The position numbers were made by a program, and so were the translations under genes. Below are positions 20,868 to 32,120 of a DNA stretch of 64,000 bases, in pieces. Position 1 is the first letter of the stretch, and each line of letters starts with the position of its first letter. The DNA comes from Undaria pinnatifida (Eukaryota > Sar > Phaeophyceae > Laminariales > Alariaceae): contig JABAKD010000029.1 of the NCBI GenBank assembly GCA_012845835.1, forward strand, positions 2,362,970-2,426,969, in the 5' to 3' direction. The notes beneath the pieces were generated by a model. That model did not search any database. It was not told the origin of the DNA and saw only the letters and a list, made by a program, of their open reading frames with translations.

Positions 20868-21496
20868 GCCGTCTCATGGGTGGGTGGAGTGCAGCTCAGA
20901 AAGTCCCTGAGCTCTGCCTCACACGAGGAGCTCACTCAACATCTCACCCCGAAGAAATGACTTCGAAGGCGTTCTCGTTCGCACTACAACCCGACCAAGC
21001 CTCTACGCCTTTTAGCGCTGAAAAACATTACCAGGGATGTACTCGTGAAATTACTTGACCAATGACCAAACGACAGTTCCTCGCTTGGAGACCTCAATCG
21101 GACAACAGGTACATTATTAGTTAATCCAACAACTGCAACATCTACCGCCCACGGTAGGGCTTGCAGTTGTTGGGTTAATTAATAGTGTAGCTATTGTCCG
21201 GTTGAGATCCTCAAGCGAGGAACCGGCGGTAGGTGTTGCAAGTGTTGGATTAACTAGTAATGTACCTGTTGTCCGGTTGAGGTCCTCAATAGAGGAACTG
21301 TCGGTTGGTCATTGGCCAAGTGATTTCACGAGTACATATTTTTTTTAGGACCAAGGCATGGAACCTTGGTCGCGATGTGCGAACGAGAACGCCTTCGAAG
21401 TCATATTTTTGGGGTGAGATGATGAGTGAGCTCCTCGTGTGAGGCATAGCTCAGGGACTTTCTGAGCTGCACCCCATCCGCCCGTGGGATGGCCCG
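20868..21496. mobile_element. Foldback-type inverted-repeat element
   Basis: About 629 bp with long inverted arms. The left arm from ~20,868 (GTGCAGCTCAGAAAGTCCCTGAGCT, ACACGAGGAGCTCACTCA, ATGACTTCGAAGGCGTTCTC) reappears reverse-complemented ending near 21,496. The arms continue inward through TGTACTCGTGAAAT and ACCGGACAACAGGTACATTA to the centre, where a third related block (about 21,150-21,230) makes the core partly triplicated. No ORF for a transposase is present, so it is non-autonomous. Confidence 0.75.
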
Positions 21497-21569
21497 AGTC
21501 ACAAGTGTAATAGTAGCATTTTTTGTTTTTTTGTTTTTGGCCCAAAAATATTCTCTGAATATTTGACGA

Positions 21570-22165
21570 GACGAGGCTCCTCCTTAACCCCCCCCCAAAA
21601 AAATAAAAATAAAAACATAATCGTTCAGAACGCGCCATTCATTGTATCTCTTCGTTTTCGCAGGATAATGATGAGATTTCGTTTGGTAAAACCTGGGGTC
21701 AAGGCAAGGTACGGTATTGTTGTAGTTGTATGTCGTATCACCCCTCCATTCTCGGGAGTGACTCTGTACCTCAATCACAAAAATCAAGTTGAGGGTGGGA
21801 CTGATTCTACGATAGCCCCCCCCCCAAACCCGGCGATATTCTGTAACGAACGTTTCATGGCTGGTCGACACGAGGAAAGATGCTGTGAAAAAAACGTCCT
21901 CACACAATTTCATGTCTGCAAAGGTCTATCGAACGATGACGTCGGGGCGGCAAGGGGCACCACCGTATTTCAGTAGATACGGCCGGAAGCTGGTTTCAAA
22001 ACCGGCGATTTCGTTAGAGAAAGGCTGGGTGGGCTACCGTAGAACAACTCGTGGTTTGCTCGGCGCAGCGTAGCTTCACCATTCCCGCCGAAACGTTAAA
22101 ACAGCGCGAAAGCCTATGACCGCGCAAAAGGGACAGGGGGGAAGTCACTCGCGCGAGTGACTCGG
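21570..22165. repeat. Dispersed repeat R2 plus palindrome-bearing repeat R3
   Basis: Positions ~21,805-22,080 (R2) match 25,895-26,180: TACGATAGCCCCCCC, AACGAACGTTTCATG, GAACGATGACG, ATACGGCCG and AAAACCGGCGATTTCGTT. The adjoining block has GGCGCAGCGTAGCT and ends with the perfect 18-bp palindrome GTCACTCGCGCGAGTGAC (about 22,143-22,160). The 137-codon plus frame (21,563-21,976) only reads the repeat. Confidence 0.65.
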
Positions 22166-22475
22166 AGAGAGGCACCGCAAAAAAACAGGTCCCCCCGCTG
22201 AGTCACTTGAAGTTTTTTTTTTGTTCTCATCGGATTGCCCTGCGTGTGTGTTTCAGTATTTGTCACACAAAAGCCTTTTTTGTGTGTGTGTGCGCAAGGA
22301 GTTTTTTGCAGCTAGCTCCCTCCTGGTGTTTGAGAGAAGTCTCACACACGCAAAAGAAAAAGAAAAAAAACATGGCGCACACAGCCTCCACCACCCATCA
22401 TAGAATCAGAATATTACTTAATTACGCCTTATCTCTCTGCTCATTACCCCCGACCATTACATATCAGTCACAGAG

Positions 22476-22958
22476 GTGAAAGGATGTCGAGCTCGAGGAT
22501 GGCCTTCATTTCTCCCGCGACATCTTCCTCCTCCGCCGGCCACCTCTCATCCCCACCCCGCGGCGGGGGCGGGGAACGCCGAGCACAGTGTCAACTTCTT
22601 CTTTTCCCCTCCTGGGAACACCGGCATCCTCAAATCCGACGACGAAAACGAGAACGACGCCCTTCCTGGAACTGCTGCTGACGATAATGCCGAGGCGTTT
22701 CCGGTCAGCCGGAGGTTTACCTTTACCGTCGTCGATCGAAGATGCCCCCCCCCCGGCCGCGCCCTACCCGAAATGAGTGTCATTTTTATTTTTACTTTAA
22801 CGACCCATCATGCGGTAGGGGTTTCTCGTCGGTTTTCGGCGTTATTGCTCACGGTCAGGTTCTGGGGTCAGGTCTATGAAGCTCTCCCTCAGGAAGAAGA
22901 GCGTCAGAGAAAAAAACAAGTGGTGAACCCTAATCTACAAGCATGCCGCAGTACTTAG
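22476..22958 (+). CDS. Possible exon or chance ORF, unrecognised
   Basis: 160 codons open in a locally GC-rich patch: Pro/His-rich at the start, then an acidic D-D-E-N-E-N-D stretch, then mixed sequence and an Arg/Lys/Gln-rich end. No domain is recognised and there is no related copy in the window. It may be one exon, a repeat by-product or chance. Confidence 0.15.
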   Translation: MKGCRARGWPSFLPRHLPPPPATSHPHPAAGAGNAEHSVNFFFSPPGNTGILKSDDENENDALPGTAADDNAEAFPVSRRFTFTVVDRRCPPPGRALPEMSVIFIFTLTTHHAVGVSRRFSALLLTVRFWGQVYEALPQEEERQRKKQVVNPNLQACRST

Positions 22959-23329
22959 CACGCGCGCGTCTTATGCTCATGCTCGCGCCCGCGTCTGTCT
23001 TGCGGACACCAGGTTTGTGTGGAAAATCTCGGTTGTTTTGTGTCCCTGTCTATGGCCGTCAACGATGTAAGCGACTACGGACTGCAAGCACGCAGCAGCA
23101 ACAGCAGCAGGCAAACGGATCAAATATTTGAAGACTTCTTCGGAAGTGCATACGGGGTGGGTTGGCTCTGGTGGCTGGAGGAGATAAGGTCAGGAGGGCA
23201 CGGATGCAACATACGAAGTACCCATTGTTCGCTGTTTTTGGTTGTTGGATTAATTGATTTTTGCTCTTTTTTGTCTTTTTCGTGCTCTGGTTTTCGGTTA
23301 TTTCATCATACCGCAGTAGTAGGGGTCTC

Positions 23330-23520
23330 CCAACTCTTTCTTGCAAATCGACAGACCGAAAGCGCGAGAGCGCGAGTTGGCGAAAATTACGACGAATCGA
23401 CTAGCATAAAAAGCTAAAGAGTGAGAATATTGAACCCTATGCGCGACAAAAAAGAAGACACGTACCGGGGGGGGGGGAGGGGGGGAAGGACGACCCCAGC
23501 GTGTGACCACGGTTTTTGTC
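23330..23520 (+). mobile_element. SINE-like fragment (body and tail)
   Basis: Shares with the 7.7-kb SINE AAGCGCGAGAGCGYGAGTT, then TGAACCCTATGCGCGA, a CCGGGGGG block and GTGACCACGG. The head is missing or unrecognisable. Confidence 0.55.
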
Positions 23521-23589
23521 TTAAAGGTCCCTAAGGGTGAAAATAAAACCTCTCACATGTTGAGCCAGGAGGAAAAAGTGATGATTGGA

Positions 23590-24240
23590 CTTAATCTACG
23601 ATGATGCCGCCCCCCCCCCCCCCCAATAAACAAGCGATTTTCTTTTTTTCTTTTTTCTTTAACGAACGTTCCATGGAACCGTGCTCGACACGAGGATGGT
23701 ACGAAAACCAAATATATATATATATTCTTATAGGTAGAAGGGCATCCCCCCCGTTTTTTACTATTGATACCTGACCTGAGCTATCATGCTCGCACGAGTG
23801 ACTCCGTACCTCGCTGACGAAACGACTTCCTACGATATGCTTGGCGCAGCGTGGCTAACTATTACTGCGTTGTGGATTAACGTCCACTATATTAGGATAG
23901 CACCAAAGCTTGGCACCGCAAAAGAACGTGAGGAGCATGGGGTGGGGGGGGCTCACCCTCGCGATTGACTCCGGGGCCACTGAAGAAAAAAAATCGCTTA
24001 AAAAGGGACAACCCCCCCCCCATCGTGGCATTGGTCATTTGTTAAGGTACTATTATTATTAATAGTGGGGTCTAAGCCAGTCGCACGAGTGACTCTGCTG
24101 CGCCTCACTGGCGAAACGGCTTTTTTACACGATATATATATATATATGTATATATGATTGGCGCAGCATGGCTAACTACTAATACGTTGCTGCGGATTCA
24201 TGTCGCGAAATTGAAAAAGAATAAAAAAAAAAGAGCTTGA
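23590..24240. repeat. Cluster of R2/R3 repeat copies and microsatellites
   Basis: Fragments include AACGAACGTTCCATGG and GTCGACACGAGG-type (R2) sequence, two R3 starts (CTCGCACGAGTGACTCCGTACC at 23,789; GTCGCACGAGTGACTC at 24,081) with TTGGCGCAGCGTGGCTAACT, C-runs, and (TA)n near 23,713 and 24,133. No gene. Confidence 0.6.
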
Positions 24241-24535
24241 GACCGCCAAGGAACATTTTTTTTTTTTTTCACACACACATGCTCTACCTCCCAGCTTCTG
24301 GACAAGCCGTGGTCACAGGCTTCGTCCCTTCCCACCCCCCCGGTTCTTGCCTTCAATTTTTATCGCGCAATGAGTTTGAGCAATCCCACTGCTCGTCGAT
24401 TTTTCATCGATTGTTGTTGCTAACTCACGGCACGCTCTCGCGCTTTCCGCGAGTCAATTTGTGCACAAGAAAAAGTCCCCAGACAAATTTGTACGAGTAT
24501 GCACTCGGGGGGATTCGAACTCATGAAACTGTGAC
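24240..24535 (-). mobile_element. SINE-like element, minus orientation
   Basis: Near-complete relative of 4,800-5,095. The plus strand starts with a T-run (24,255-24,269), then CCAGCTTCTGGACAAGCCGTG, and ends near GATTCGAACTCATGAAACTG. On the minus strand the head has AGTTCGAATCC, 10 of 11 B-box positions. The 129-codon plus frame here reads the repeat and is not a gene. Confidence 0.7.
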
Positions 24536-25885
24536 TCGGGGCCACTGCGAAAAAAGCCCCTTAAAAAGGGACGCAAACCGTCTATCGTGGCATTGGAGCT
24601 CACATATTTTGTTGTTTTTCCAATAAAGGACTATCGAACGATGACGTCGGGGTGGCCGGGGGGCTAGTTTCAAAGCCAGGAATTTCGGTAACGAAACCTT
24701 GGGGGCCTCGGGCTACCTTTAGAACGACTCATTAAACAAAGAAGAAAACATTATAACTTGCCGCATACGTAGGCTACTACTCCGGAGTATTAAATAATGG
24801 GACTCATTGAACAAAGAAGAAAACATCATAACTTGCCGCATACGTATGCTACTATTAAATTATGGGATTGCTGGATTTCTTTTCATCGGGTTGCATTTTC
24901 GTTTTTTTTTGCTCTTGGAGTGAGGCATAGAGCTCCGCCACGTGATGCTCCTCAAGGAAAAAATTACGTTGAACCCCCGTCTCCTACCGTATCATGTGCG
25001 TAAAAACAAAAAATAGTTTTTGTGCATGCCCCCCCCCCCCCCCCCCCCAGCGATGAATAGAGGCACTGTTCAAATATAGTCACTGCCAGAAAAAAAAACA
25101 CACACACAGCCGTCACTCCTCGCGAGGCTGTTTTCCCGGCCTTGCGCGGCTTCGTTATGATCGGACACACACCAGAACTAATGAGGGTACAGATTGATGA
25201 GATAATATATATATATATAGTTTCCGCGCACAGACTGACTAAAATCACCCTGTTGACCCTGATAGCTACACTGTAGTTGTAAGGGGAGTCGCCGACCTAT
25301 ATCCTTAATGAGGACACACAACTCGTCATGCGCGCGATCGGAGTATCACACACAGCTTGCAAAGATGAGCTTCGACGAAATCTTCGATCTCACAGCTGGA
25401 GTGTATTTTCATTTTTTCTAATATATATACCTGGTGCGTTGTTCTTTCGCTAAACAATCATCGCGCCAATTCATCACCTCACTCTTGCCTCTAAGGGCTG
25501 GTCCAGAAATCAATCCATCCGGAGGTGAGCCATCCAAATTTCGCGCGCACGCCTTTTCTTGCCGGAAGGCCAAATGACGTAAGACCGGGGTGACGCAGAG
25601 CCAAACCCCCGAAGAGCTTGCCACGGTGGGTGGGGAGGTGGAAGTGGGTGGGTGTGCCGATTTTCTAGGTTCTGCGAGACTTCTCCCCACAACCTGTAAA
25701 ACACGTGGCTTTTTGGAAGTATGCAAGTGCAATCCGATTCTTAGCGATATCTCTCTCTAGAGTAGAGTTTTTCACAGTAGTAGGAGGATTTTTTTTATTT
25801 GTCACTTTTTGGGCCCAAGTTTTTTTGACCGCTTTCAAGAGCTCCCCTGCCTCGAGTAGTAGTAGTGTGGAATTATCGGATTTGA
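24536..25885. other. Intergenic with repeat fragments
   Basis: Contains an R2 fragment (24,630-24,745: CGAACGATGACGTCGGGG and onward), a ~45-bp direct repeat around 24,735-24,850 (AACAAAGAAGAAAACATyATA), a C homopolymer near 25,030-25,049 and a (TA)n run at ~25,203. The remainder has no ORF with a recognisable motif. Confidence 0.5.
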
Positions 25886-26185
25886 GTCTTAGACTGATTC
25901 TACGATAGCCCCCCCCCCCGAAAAAAAAACAAAAAACAGTGACTTCCTTTAACGAACGTTTCATGAATGCTCTCGACGACACGAGGAAGGACGCTCAATG
26001 AAAAAATAACACCATCACACATATTTTCTTGTTTGTTTTGCCAAGGACGGTCGAACGATGACTCCGGGAGAGCAAGGGCTACCGTATTCTCCGGAGATAC
26101 GGCCGCGGGAGCAGGTTTCAAAACCGGCGATTTCGTTGAAGGAAAGTTGGGGGAGGCTGCGCCATAGAACGACTCCTTTTAGAGT
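25886..26185. repeat. Dispersed repeat R2, second long copy
   Basis: Matches 21,805-22,080 in the same orientation. No protein motif. Confidence 0.65.
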
Positions 26186-26215
26186 GATGCCTTTGCGAGT
26201 ATACTTGGTTTAGGA

Positions 26216-26500
26216 CTAACGCAGTAGCGCATAGTGTTGTTGGTCGGGTTTCGCGAACGAACAGGCCTTCGAAGTCATGCTTCGGGGGTCCAGGAGCTCC
26301 CCGTCAGCTCCAGAAACGAAAGTAGCCAAAACGCGGTATACCTCTGTCGTAGCGCGCCTCTTTCGGGTGAGATATTGAGCTAGCTCCTCAAGATAGGAAC
26401 TCAGAAATTGCTCAGAATATAATCCCAGGATATGGTAGGGGGTGCGGGGGAGGTCACTTTTGAGAGAGCCTTTTTTTCTGCAAACCCCCCCGCCACGCAT
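26216..26500. repeat. Single arm of the foldback family with an internal insertion
   Basis: GCCTTCGAAGTCATG, then after a ~78-bp interruption GGGTGAGATATTGAG and GCTCCTCAAG, parallel the right arm of the element at 20,868-21,496. Confidence 0.55.
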
Positions 26501-26539
26501 GTATCACAGCTGACGCAATTTACGCCTCCACCAGAAACA

Positions 26540-26870
26540 CACAAAAAGTGAAATCGGGAGTCAGGCTACGATGTGCCAGGTCCATACTGGTGCATACGTC
26601 TCACTACTCGCGCGTGGAAAAACCGACTATACCGCTTGCCACCCAAGGAAGACTACCACGTATATGTTGCACGTAGTACCTATCACTACGCATACGCACG
26701 ACAGACGCAAGTCAATTAGAAAAAAGAAACAAATGAAAGAAAAGAAGATAAAGGAAAGAGAAGGCAAGAAAGCTGAAAACGGAAAAGGAAAGGAAAGAAA
26801 AGAAAAGACTAGAAAATCAAGAAAAGACAAGACAAGGTGTATTGCTCTTTGAACATTTTTTTTTACTCCT
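26540..26870. repeat. Dispersed repeat R4, uninterrupted copy
   Basis: Positions 26,550-26,700 (ATGTGCCAGGTCCATACTGG, CGACTATACCGCTTGCCA, TACCACGTATAT) match the reverse complement of 51,541-51,690. The adjoining GACGCAAGTCAATTAGAAAAAAG matches the reverse complement of 49,400-49,430. In the 50-kb copy these two halves are separated by a LINE. Purine-rich after 26,720. Confidence 0.7.
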
Positions 26871-26884
26871 CCTACGTATATATG

Positions 26885-27085
26885 GATGTTGCCAGGGGTT
26901 TCCCCGCGTATACTTTGCATTTCTCCAAATCTAGAATAAGATCGTACTCGTTGACTCTGCACGTTGGGTAGTGACGTAATGACTTACGAATCATCAATCA
27001 ACTACATACTACAACTAACTGCAGAGTCATACTTTCCAATACAGATTAGTCCTGACCCGTCAAGGTCTCTGTAGCCATGAAATGC
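26885..27085. repeat. Dispersed repeat R5 (also 30,335-30,470)
   Basis: Shares GGTTTCCCCGC, TTTCTCC, ATCTAGAA, CTGCAGAGT and TTCCAATAC in the same order with 30,335-30,470. No ORF. Confidence 0.5.
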
Positions 27086-27224
27086 GATTTTTTGGTTTTG
27101 GCCGCGCCAAAGGGTAGGAATCGCTTTCGAGTTTTTCCTGAAGCGTCCGCCGACGGTTAGCTGAAAAGGTCCCGCTGCGCGAGTCCCTACTCGCGTTATA
27201 CTATATATAGGGGTCTTCTTGGCG

Positions 27225-27545
27225 TTGCCGGCTGTCCGTCAAGGGGCAAGGAGTGCCGTCAAACGGCATCTTACCACAACTGATTGCAACCTGGCAGTTT
27301 TCCTGACGGCTGTCTTTGACGGCTGTCCGCATTAGTTTTAGTGTGATGACTTTCTTGACGTTTGTTCTGGACGGCTGTCCTTGACGGCTGTCCTTGACGT
27401 CTGTCCGACTTGGTTCCAGTGTGATAATGTTCTTGACGGCTTTGCCATTGACGTCTGTCGTTGACGGTTTTAGTTGACGGTTGTTTTTGACGGATGCCCT
27501 TGACGGCTGTCCGTCACGGGGAAGAGTGCCGTCAACCGAGTCGCG
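27225..27545. repeat. TTGACGGCTGTCC minisatellite
   Basis: About fifteen irregularly spaced copies of TTGACGGCTGTCC or close variants (TTGACGTCTGTC, TTGACGGTTGT). The array is bounded on both sides by a related block, GGCTGTCCGTCA...GAGTGCCGTCAA (about 27,228-27,262 and 27,501-27,535). Several units contain TGACGTC, a CRE/bZIP-type half-site. Confidence 0.75.
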
Positions 27546-29480
27546 GCTGGCTTATGAAGACATCTCCTCCTCACCGGAAGCGCCGATAAATCCTTCAGCC
27601 TCACATATCCTTGCCTGCTGTATGTACTAGATATTATACCGTATTGCCGAACGTATTGTTGATGTTCCGATCACAACTAAAACGGTGTGAAACAAAGTGC
27701 CGCTCGTCTGCTCGTATGATAGGCTTTGGAATAGATCGAGGGGAGCGGGACGTGGCTCACTCCCTGTCTGTAGAAGAGGAGGTAAAACGAGAAGCACGGT
27801 CTTGGCGCAAAGTCAACGAAAAAAACGTTCATGTTTTCCCCAAAACCCGCACATCAACGCCATCATCATCTTTGTTTCCAGTCATTATTTCTTCTGATTT
27901 CTGCCCTCCGACATTGCTGTTTGTGTTCTTTACATTAAGCAGATAATTCCACCCAATTCCGTCCAGCACCACCAGTGTCCGGGCCGATGCCTCCTGCTAG
28001 TAAAGAGAGTACGAGCTCTCTCGTCTGGGGTCACAAACAACGAGACAGAGATACACATTCCAAACACGGCGCCACACGGTGATTTGGACATGCAATGTCA
28101 ACCGCAGTGAGCAAGAGGGCAACACAAATGCCCAGCTCCAACCTACAGTAGTGGTAGATCACTCACGCATTATTAGCCGGTACATGCGAAGAAGAAAAAC
28201 AACAAGCTGATAATGTCCAAGAAAGCTGTTCATTACGTGGCAGTAACTTTCTTATCGCGTGATTCTACAAAATTTCTTTTCTCTGTTACTGTATGTGCCT
28301 GCCCCCAACTTAAAACCGATTCGTCTTCCGTTTTGCCCTTTCTTTTTACTTCTTCACTACTATGTAGTATGTGTGTATCATCTTATTATTTATGCAACTG
28401 CTTCCCTATGCGCGTGTCTCGCATCAATCTACCCTCATATATTTTGGTGCGCTGATTGTTTGACGTCGTTCGTTGGGTATAAAGATCGACCGTTCGTTGT
28501 ACTGTGAAGACAAGCTAAACGGGAAGCGCAGGCAGGCATAGAAGGGAGCTATAGACTTTGTGCTTAGATACATTCCCTTTTGTTTCCTCCGTGGTTTTCT
28601 TCTTTGGGATATATATTGAGGGTGTCATGATCAACGTTGAAGCCCATCACTGCTGCACTTAGTCGGATGGCAAGCACATCGATCATAGTACGTAAATTAG
28701 GGGAGCACAAACAAAAATGTTACACACGACTTTTTTACTAAAGAGCCAGACTGGGCGGGTGGAGGTTACTAAAAACCAATAAATATATATATATAAAGTT
28801 GGAAGAAGAAACAGCCTTTTATTCTCGATTCGTGTGCAGAAATCATAACGCTCCGATTTTTTTTTTTCGTTTTGACCTTCCTAGGAGTGTGGCTCCGTTT
28901 TCTCTTTTTTGCGTGATCTCCTGCGTGCATGCCTGGACTATCGCGTTGCATGTCCTTGCCTCTCCTAAACCGCAGCCAAACTCCTTTTCCAAGCCAAACG
29001 ACGGGTGACTCTCTTAGAGGCACTCTCACCGCCCCTGAGGAAAACCAACACGGACGCGTGCTACGGCATAGGGGTTCCCCATTTTTTTCTGGCGCTCTCT
29101 CCTCAGTTGGGGAGCTATTTTTTCTTTTCGCGGTATTGCCCTGAAAGCCTAAGAAGATAAATAATCCAGGAGGACTCGGATTCGGTATAAAAAGGGTTTC
29201 ACATGCATTTGAAGGCATATATATATGCCGTGCAGGAAAAGGGCATGATGCGATTGCTTCATGGATTTGTAGCGCGTTTAATACTATTCTCAGTTCTATC
29301 CGTGGCTAGTGGGAGCAAGAAGAGCTTCTCTAGTACAAGTTAGTGACCAACAACGCGGAATCTGTGCCTTGTAGAGAGACCTGCAAGAAGGAGGCCTGTG
29401 TCTGATGTCAGGTCCCTATCTTAAACTACTCCATATATACCTCATTCAAAATCCGGCTTCGCTCGACGAAAAACCTCTGG
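27546..29480. other. Intergenic; no gene recognised
   Basis: Positions 27,920-28,060 are a diverged relative of the LINE 3' end (TTCTTTACATTAA, CCAGCACCACCAGTGTCCG, GGTCACAAACAACGAGACAGAG). The longest frame (28,769-29,218 minus, 149 codons) is Lys/Arg/Ser-rich with no motif. The rest is AT-rich. Confidence 0.45.
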
Positions 29481-30334
29481 CCTTCGTAGGCTGTTTTTTT
29501 TTTTTATCATCACGTTTATCTTCCAGCTCAACTCGTAAGAGGTGTCACCCTCAGCCACCTTCTTGGACAAACCCTGGTCAAAGTTTTCTTCTCTTCTCCT
29601 GCCGCCCCGGCGTGTGGAACACATAACATTAAGTGTAAAACTCAAGTGGGATTCAACATATCTATATTGGGCAGTTTCTCAGCTGACGCCCCGGCAAGCA
29701 GACATGCTGTGGCCAAAAAGTTGCAATAATACCCATGTTGCCATAGTTGTTGCCCTCCGATAATGTAGAGCAGGTGCCGTTCCGATATAAATACGATATC
29801 TCCATCGGCAAAGAAGTAGGAGTATCTCTCCTATGACCCTCTGCCAACCATTTCCCCATTTCACTTCCCCGCATATTCTCACTTTAGCTGGCGGTATAAT
29901 CTATCCTATTCCTCATCAATCTCCCATCCCCAGGTTTGTACAATGATGAGTATCGAGGCTCTGTCACTTGTGGTAAGTGTTGTAGAGGTGACATGGGAAC
30001 ATCTATGAAGATTACTTGTGATGATAAAGAGAGTAGACTTTGGAAAAGTGGCGCTTATTGACCAAAAGGTGAAAACTAAAGAAAAGAAGAAGACGTAGAA
30101 GGAGGAGAAGGAGGAGGACGGAGAGACAAGGAGTGGGGCTGACCGTCACCTGATCCTCATGGGACCACGCCCATGCTACGGACAGATACGGATTGTCGTA
30201 CTCGCCGACAATCCGCCGACAATCCGCCCTACCGTAATGTTCCTTGCAGTGTTCCCTCTATGTTTCCCCGACGCTTATGGTGGTAAGCTAGTTATAGCTC
30301 GAATATGCAATACACCGACGGAAAGTCACAAACC
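29481..30334. other. Intergenic; possible SINE trace
   Basis: 29,535-29,600 (TCAGCCACCTTCTTGGACAA, CCCTGGTC) is faintly like the SINE 3' body. A canonical-looking GTAAGT donor word occurs at ~29,972, but there is no supporting exon. Confidence 0.35.
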
Positions 30335-30695
30335 GAGGTTCCCCGCATGTTGAATTTCTCCGCATCTAGAACAAGACAATTAGTCAGGGCAGTGAACACG
30401 CACCAACTAGATGCTAATGGACTGCAGAGTTCATATTCCAATACGCGCCGTTGACGATGAGCCAGTAGCTATAGGACCCTAACTCTCAAAACAAATAACG
30501 ACATATTCAGACCTGTGTATGAACAGCGGCATTATGGAAATAAATATGCCACCTAAATAATTAAAATGAACGTGGAACAACGTATTCAGACCCGTGTATA
30601 AACAGCGGCAATATGTATGCCTTACGGATATTGTGTAGTATACCTTTGACAGTGGCAGAGGGCTAGGTATAATCATGGTGTTTTTTTTAGACTAG
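30335..30695. repeat. R5 copy and a ~77-bp direct repeat
   Basis: 30,335-30,470 is R5. Then AyATTCAGACCyGTGTATrAACAGCGGCAwTATG occurs twice (about 30,503 and 30,580). Confidence 0.6.
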
Positions 30696-31128
30696 CTATC
30701 TACATTTTGGAAAAATAAAACGTCAGAACGTATACCATGATATGTGCTGTATGGTTACTACGCCCCGTCAATGGAATACTAAAGAATAAGTAAGAAATCA
30801 AAGAAAACCGAATAGCAAATGTGGACGTATACGTGTGCCCAGCGTTATACTACAACATGCTAATGCAATGTGTGAGCATGTATGATGCACGTACTCGAAA
30901 AGAAAACTACGTAGAAGTCAAAAAAAGAACTCAACGAAGCTGAGTCCTGTACCCAAAATGTGCACCACGCGTTGTAGGAGCTAGGATGATACGTACTCGT
31001 GTAATTTTGGTGTGTACTCGTATAGTACTACGTGACGAGAAACGCGCAACGCCAAAACTAAGCCGAACAAACAATATGTTAATAAACACTTCCCCCCCGC
31101 CAAAATAAAATAAAGAAAAGACAGTAAC
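30696..31128. repeat. ~430-bp direct repeat, left copy (candidate LTR)
   Basis: About 87% identical by eye to 38,030-38,463, in the same orientation, with the decayed Copia (31,385-36,270) between them. This spacing would suit LTRs. However, the ends are not TG...CA, no polypurine tract or primer site adjoins them, and ~1.8 kb separates the right copy from gag. They may be another dispersed repeat. Confidence 0.6.
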
Positions 31129-31384
31129 AACTACGTGATGAGTCAAGCAAACAAATCCATTTGATGCGCCAACCACTAAATTACAAAGCGATATTTCATG
31201 CTACGATTACATGCATGCATTCATGCGCTTGCAAAGTACTGTCGTTATTTTCTGCCCAAATCAAATTACCATAACCTTCAAACCTTCATGGCCCTTTCAA
31301 CCAGCGATGGTGTGAAACCGAAGGGTGACTACTGAAATAGTAAACTGATTTACACAAATGACAGATTCACAAACACACAAAATT

Positions 31385-32120
31385 ATGTAACACTAGTCGT
31401 TGATGATGTCGTTGAAGTAGTTGTTGATCTTGTAAAAATATTATGCTGTATATAGATGACCTTGAAGATGCTGACGTTAAAAGTTTTTGATCTTGAATAC
31501 CAGTTCATGTAGACGGTGTTCGTTAAAATGCTTCGTACCGATGTCCGCAAGCTGGTCCTTCGTCGGAATGTAGTGAGTCGAGATCTGCCCACCGTAACCA
31601 GCTCACGGATGTAAACAAATCGAAGAGTAATGTGCTTGGTGCGAGAACTGTACACGCGGTTTGCGATCGAATGCAGTGTTGTCGTGTTGTCGATTATTAG
31701 CGGCATTATTTGAACTATTTTCCAAATCCTAGCTCAGTCAGCATGTTCGAGCAGAACACTGCTTCCTTCATGGCCAGTGCCGATGCAACCAGCTCAGCCT
31801 CCATCGTGGGCATTGCCGTGAGAACATGAACTGCCGGCTTGTGAAAGCTTATCGGGGCCCTGGACAACATCATGTTGTAACACGACGTTGATTTGCCGTT
31901 GTTCGGGTTGTTGGCCCAGTTGGAGTTCGAGAAGGCTGTGAGTTTGAAGCCTCCTTTTTTGTAAACGATGATGAAGTCGATGTTTCCCCTGCTGAGTGGC
32001 GCGGAAGATGCTTAGCGGCACTCATGTGTACCTTCGCAGGTTCCGACATAGCATGAGTGAGTTAACTCGACAAGATGTCGTACCTTAAGGTTTGAGCGAG
32101 ATACATGATCGTGCCTGTTA
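31385..32120 (-). pseudogene. Copia-2 RNase H
   Basis: Pieces in different frames. 32,100 to 32,000 gives M-Y-L-A-Q-T-L-R-Y-D-I-L followed by an in-frame TAA and A-M-S-E-P-A-K-V-H-M. 31,830 to 31,735 gives M-E-A-E-L-V-A-S-A-L-A-M-K-E-A, the conserved E-A-E block. 31,706 to ~31,590 gives I-D-N-T-T-T-L-H and S-S-R-T-K-H-I, the conserved D-N and K-H-I blocks. The end of the reading frame is about 31,472 in the proper frame. Its function would be degradation of RNA in the RNA/DNA hybrid during reverse transcription. Confidence 0.8.

Noticed and set aside
27225-27545. CRISPR-like direct repeats
   Set aside because: Spacing is irregular and short, repeat units vary, there are no unique spacers of constant length, and the sequence is eukaryotic.
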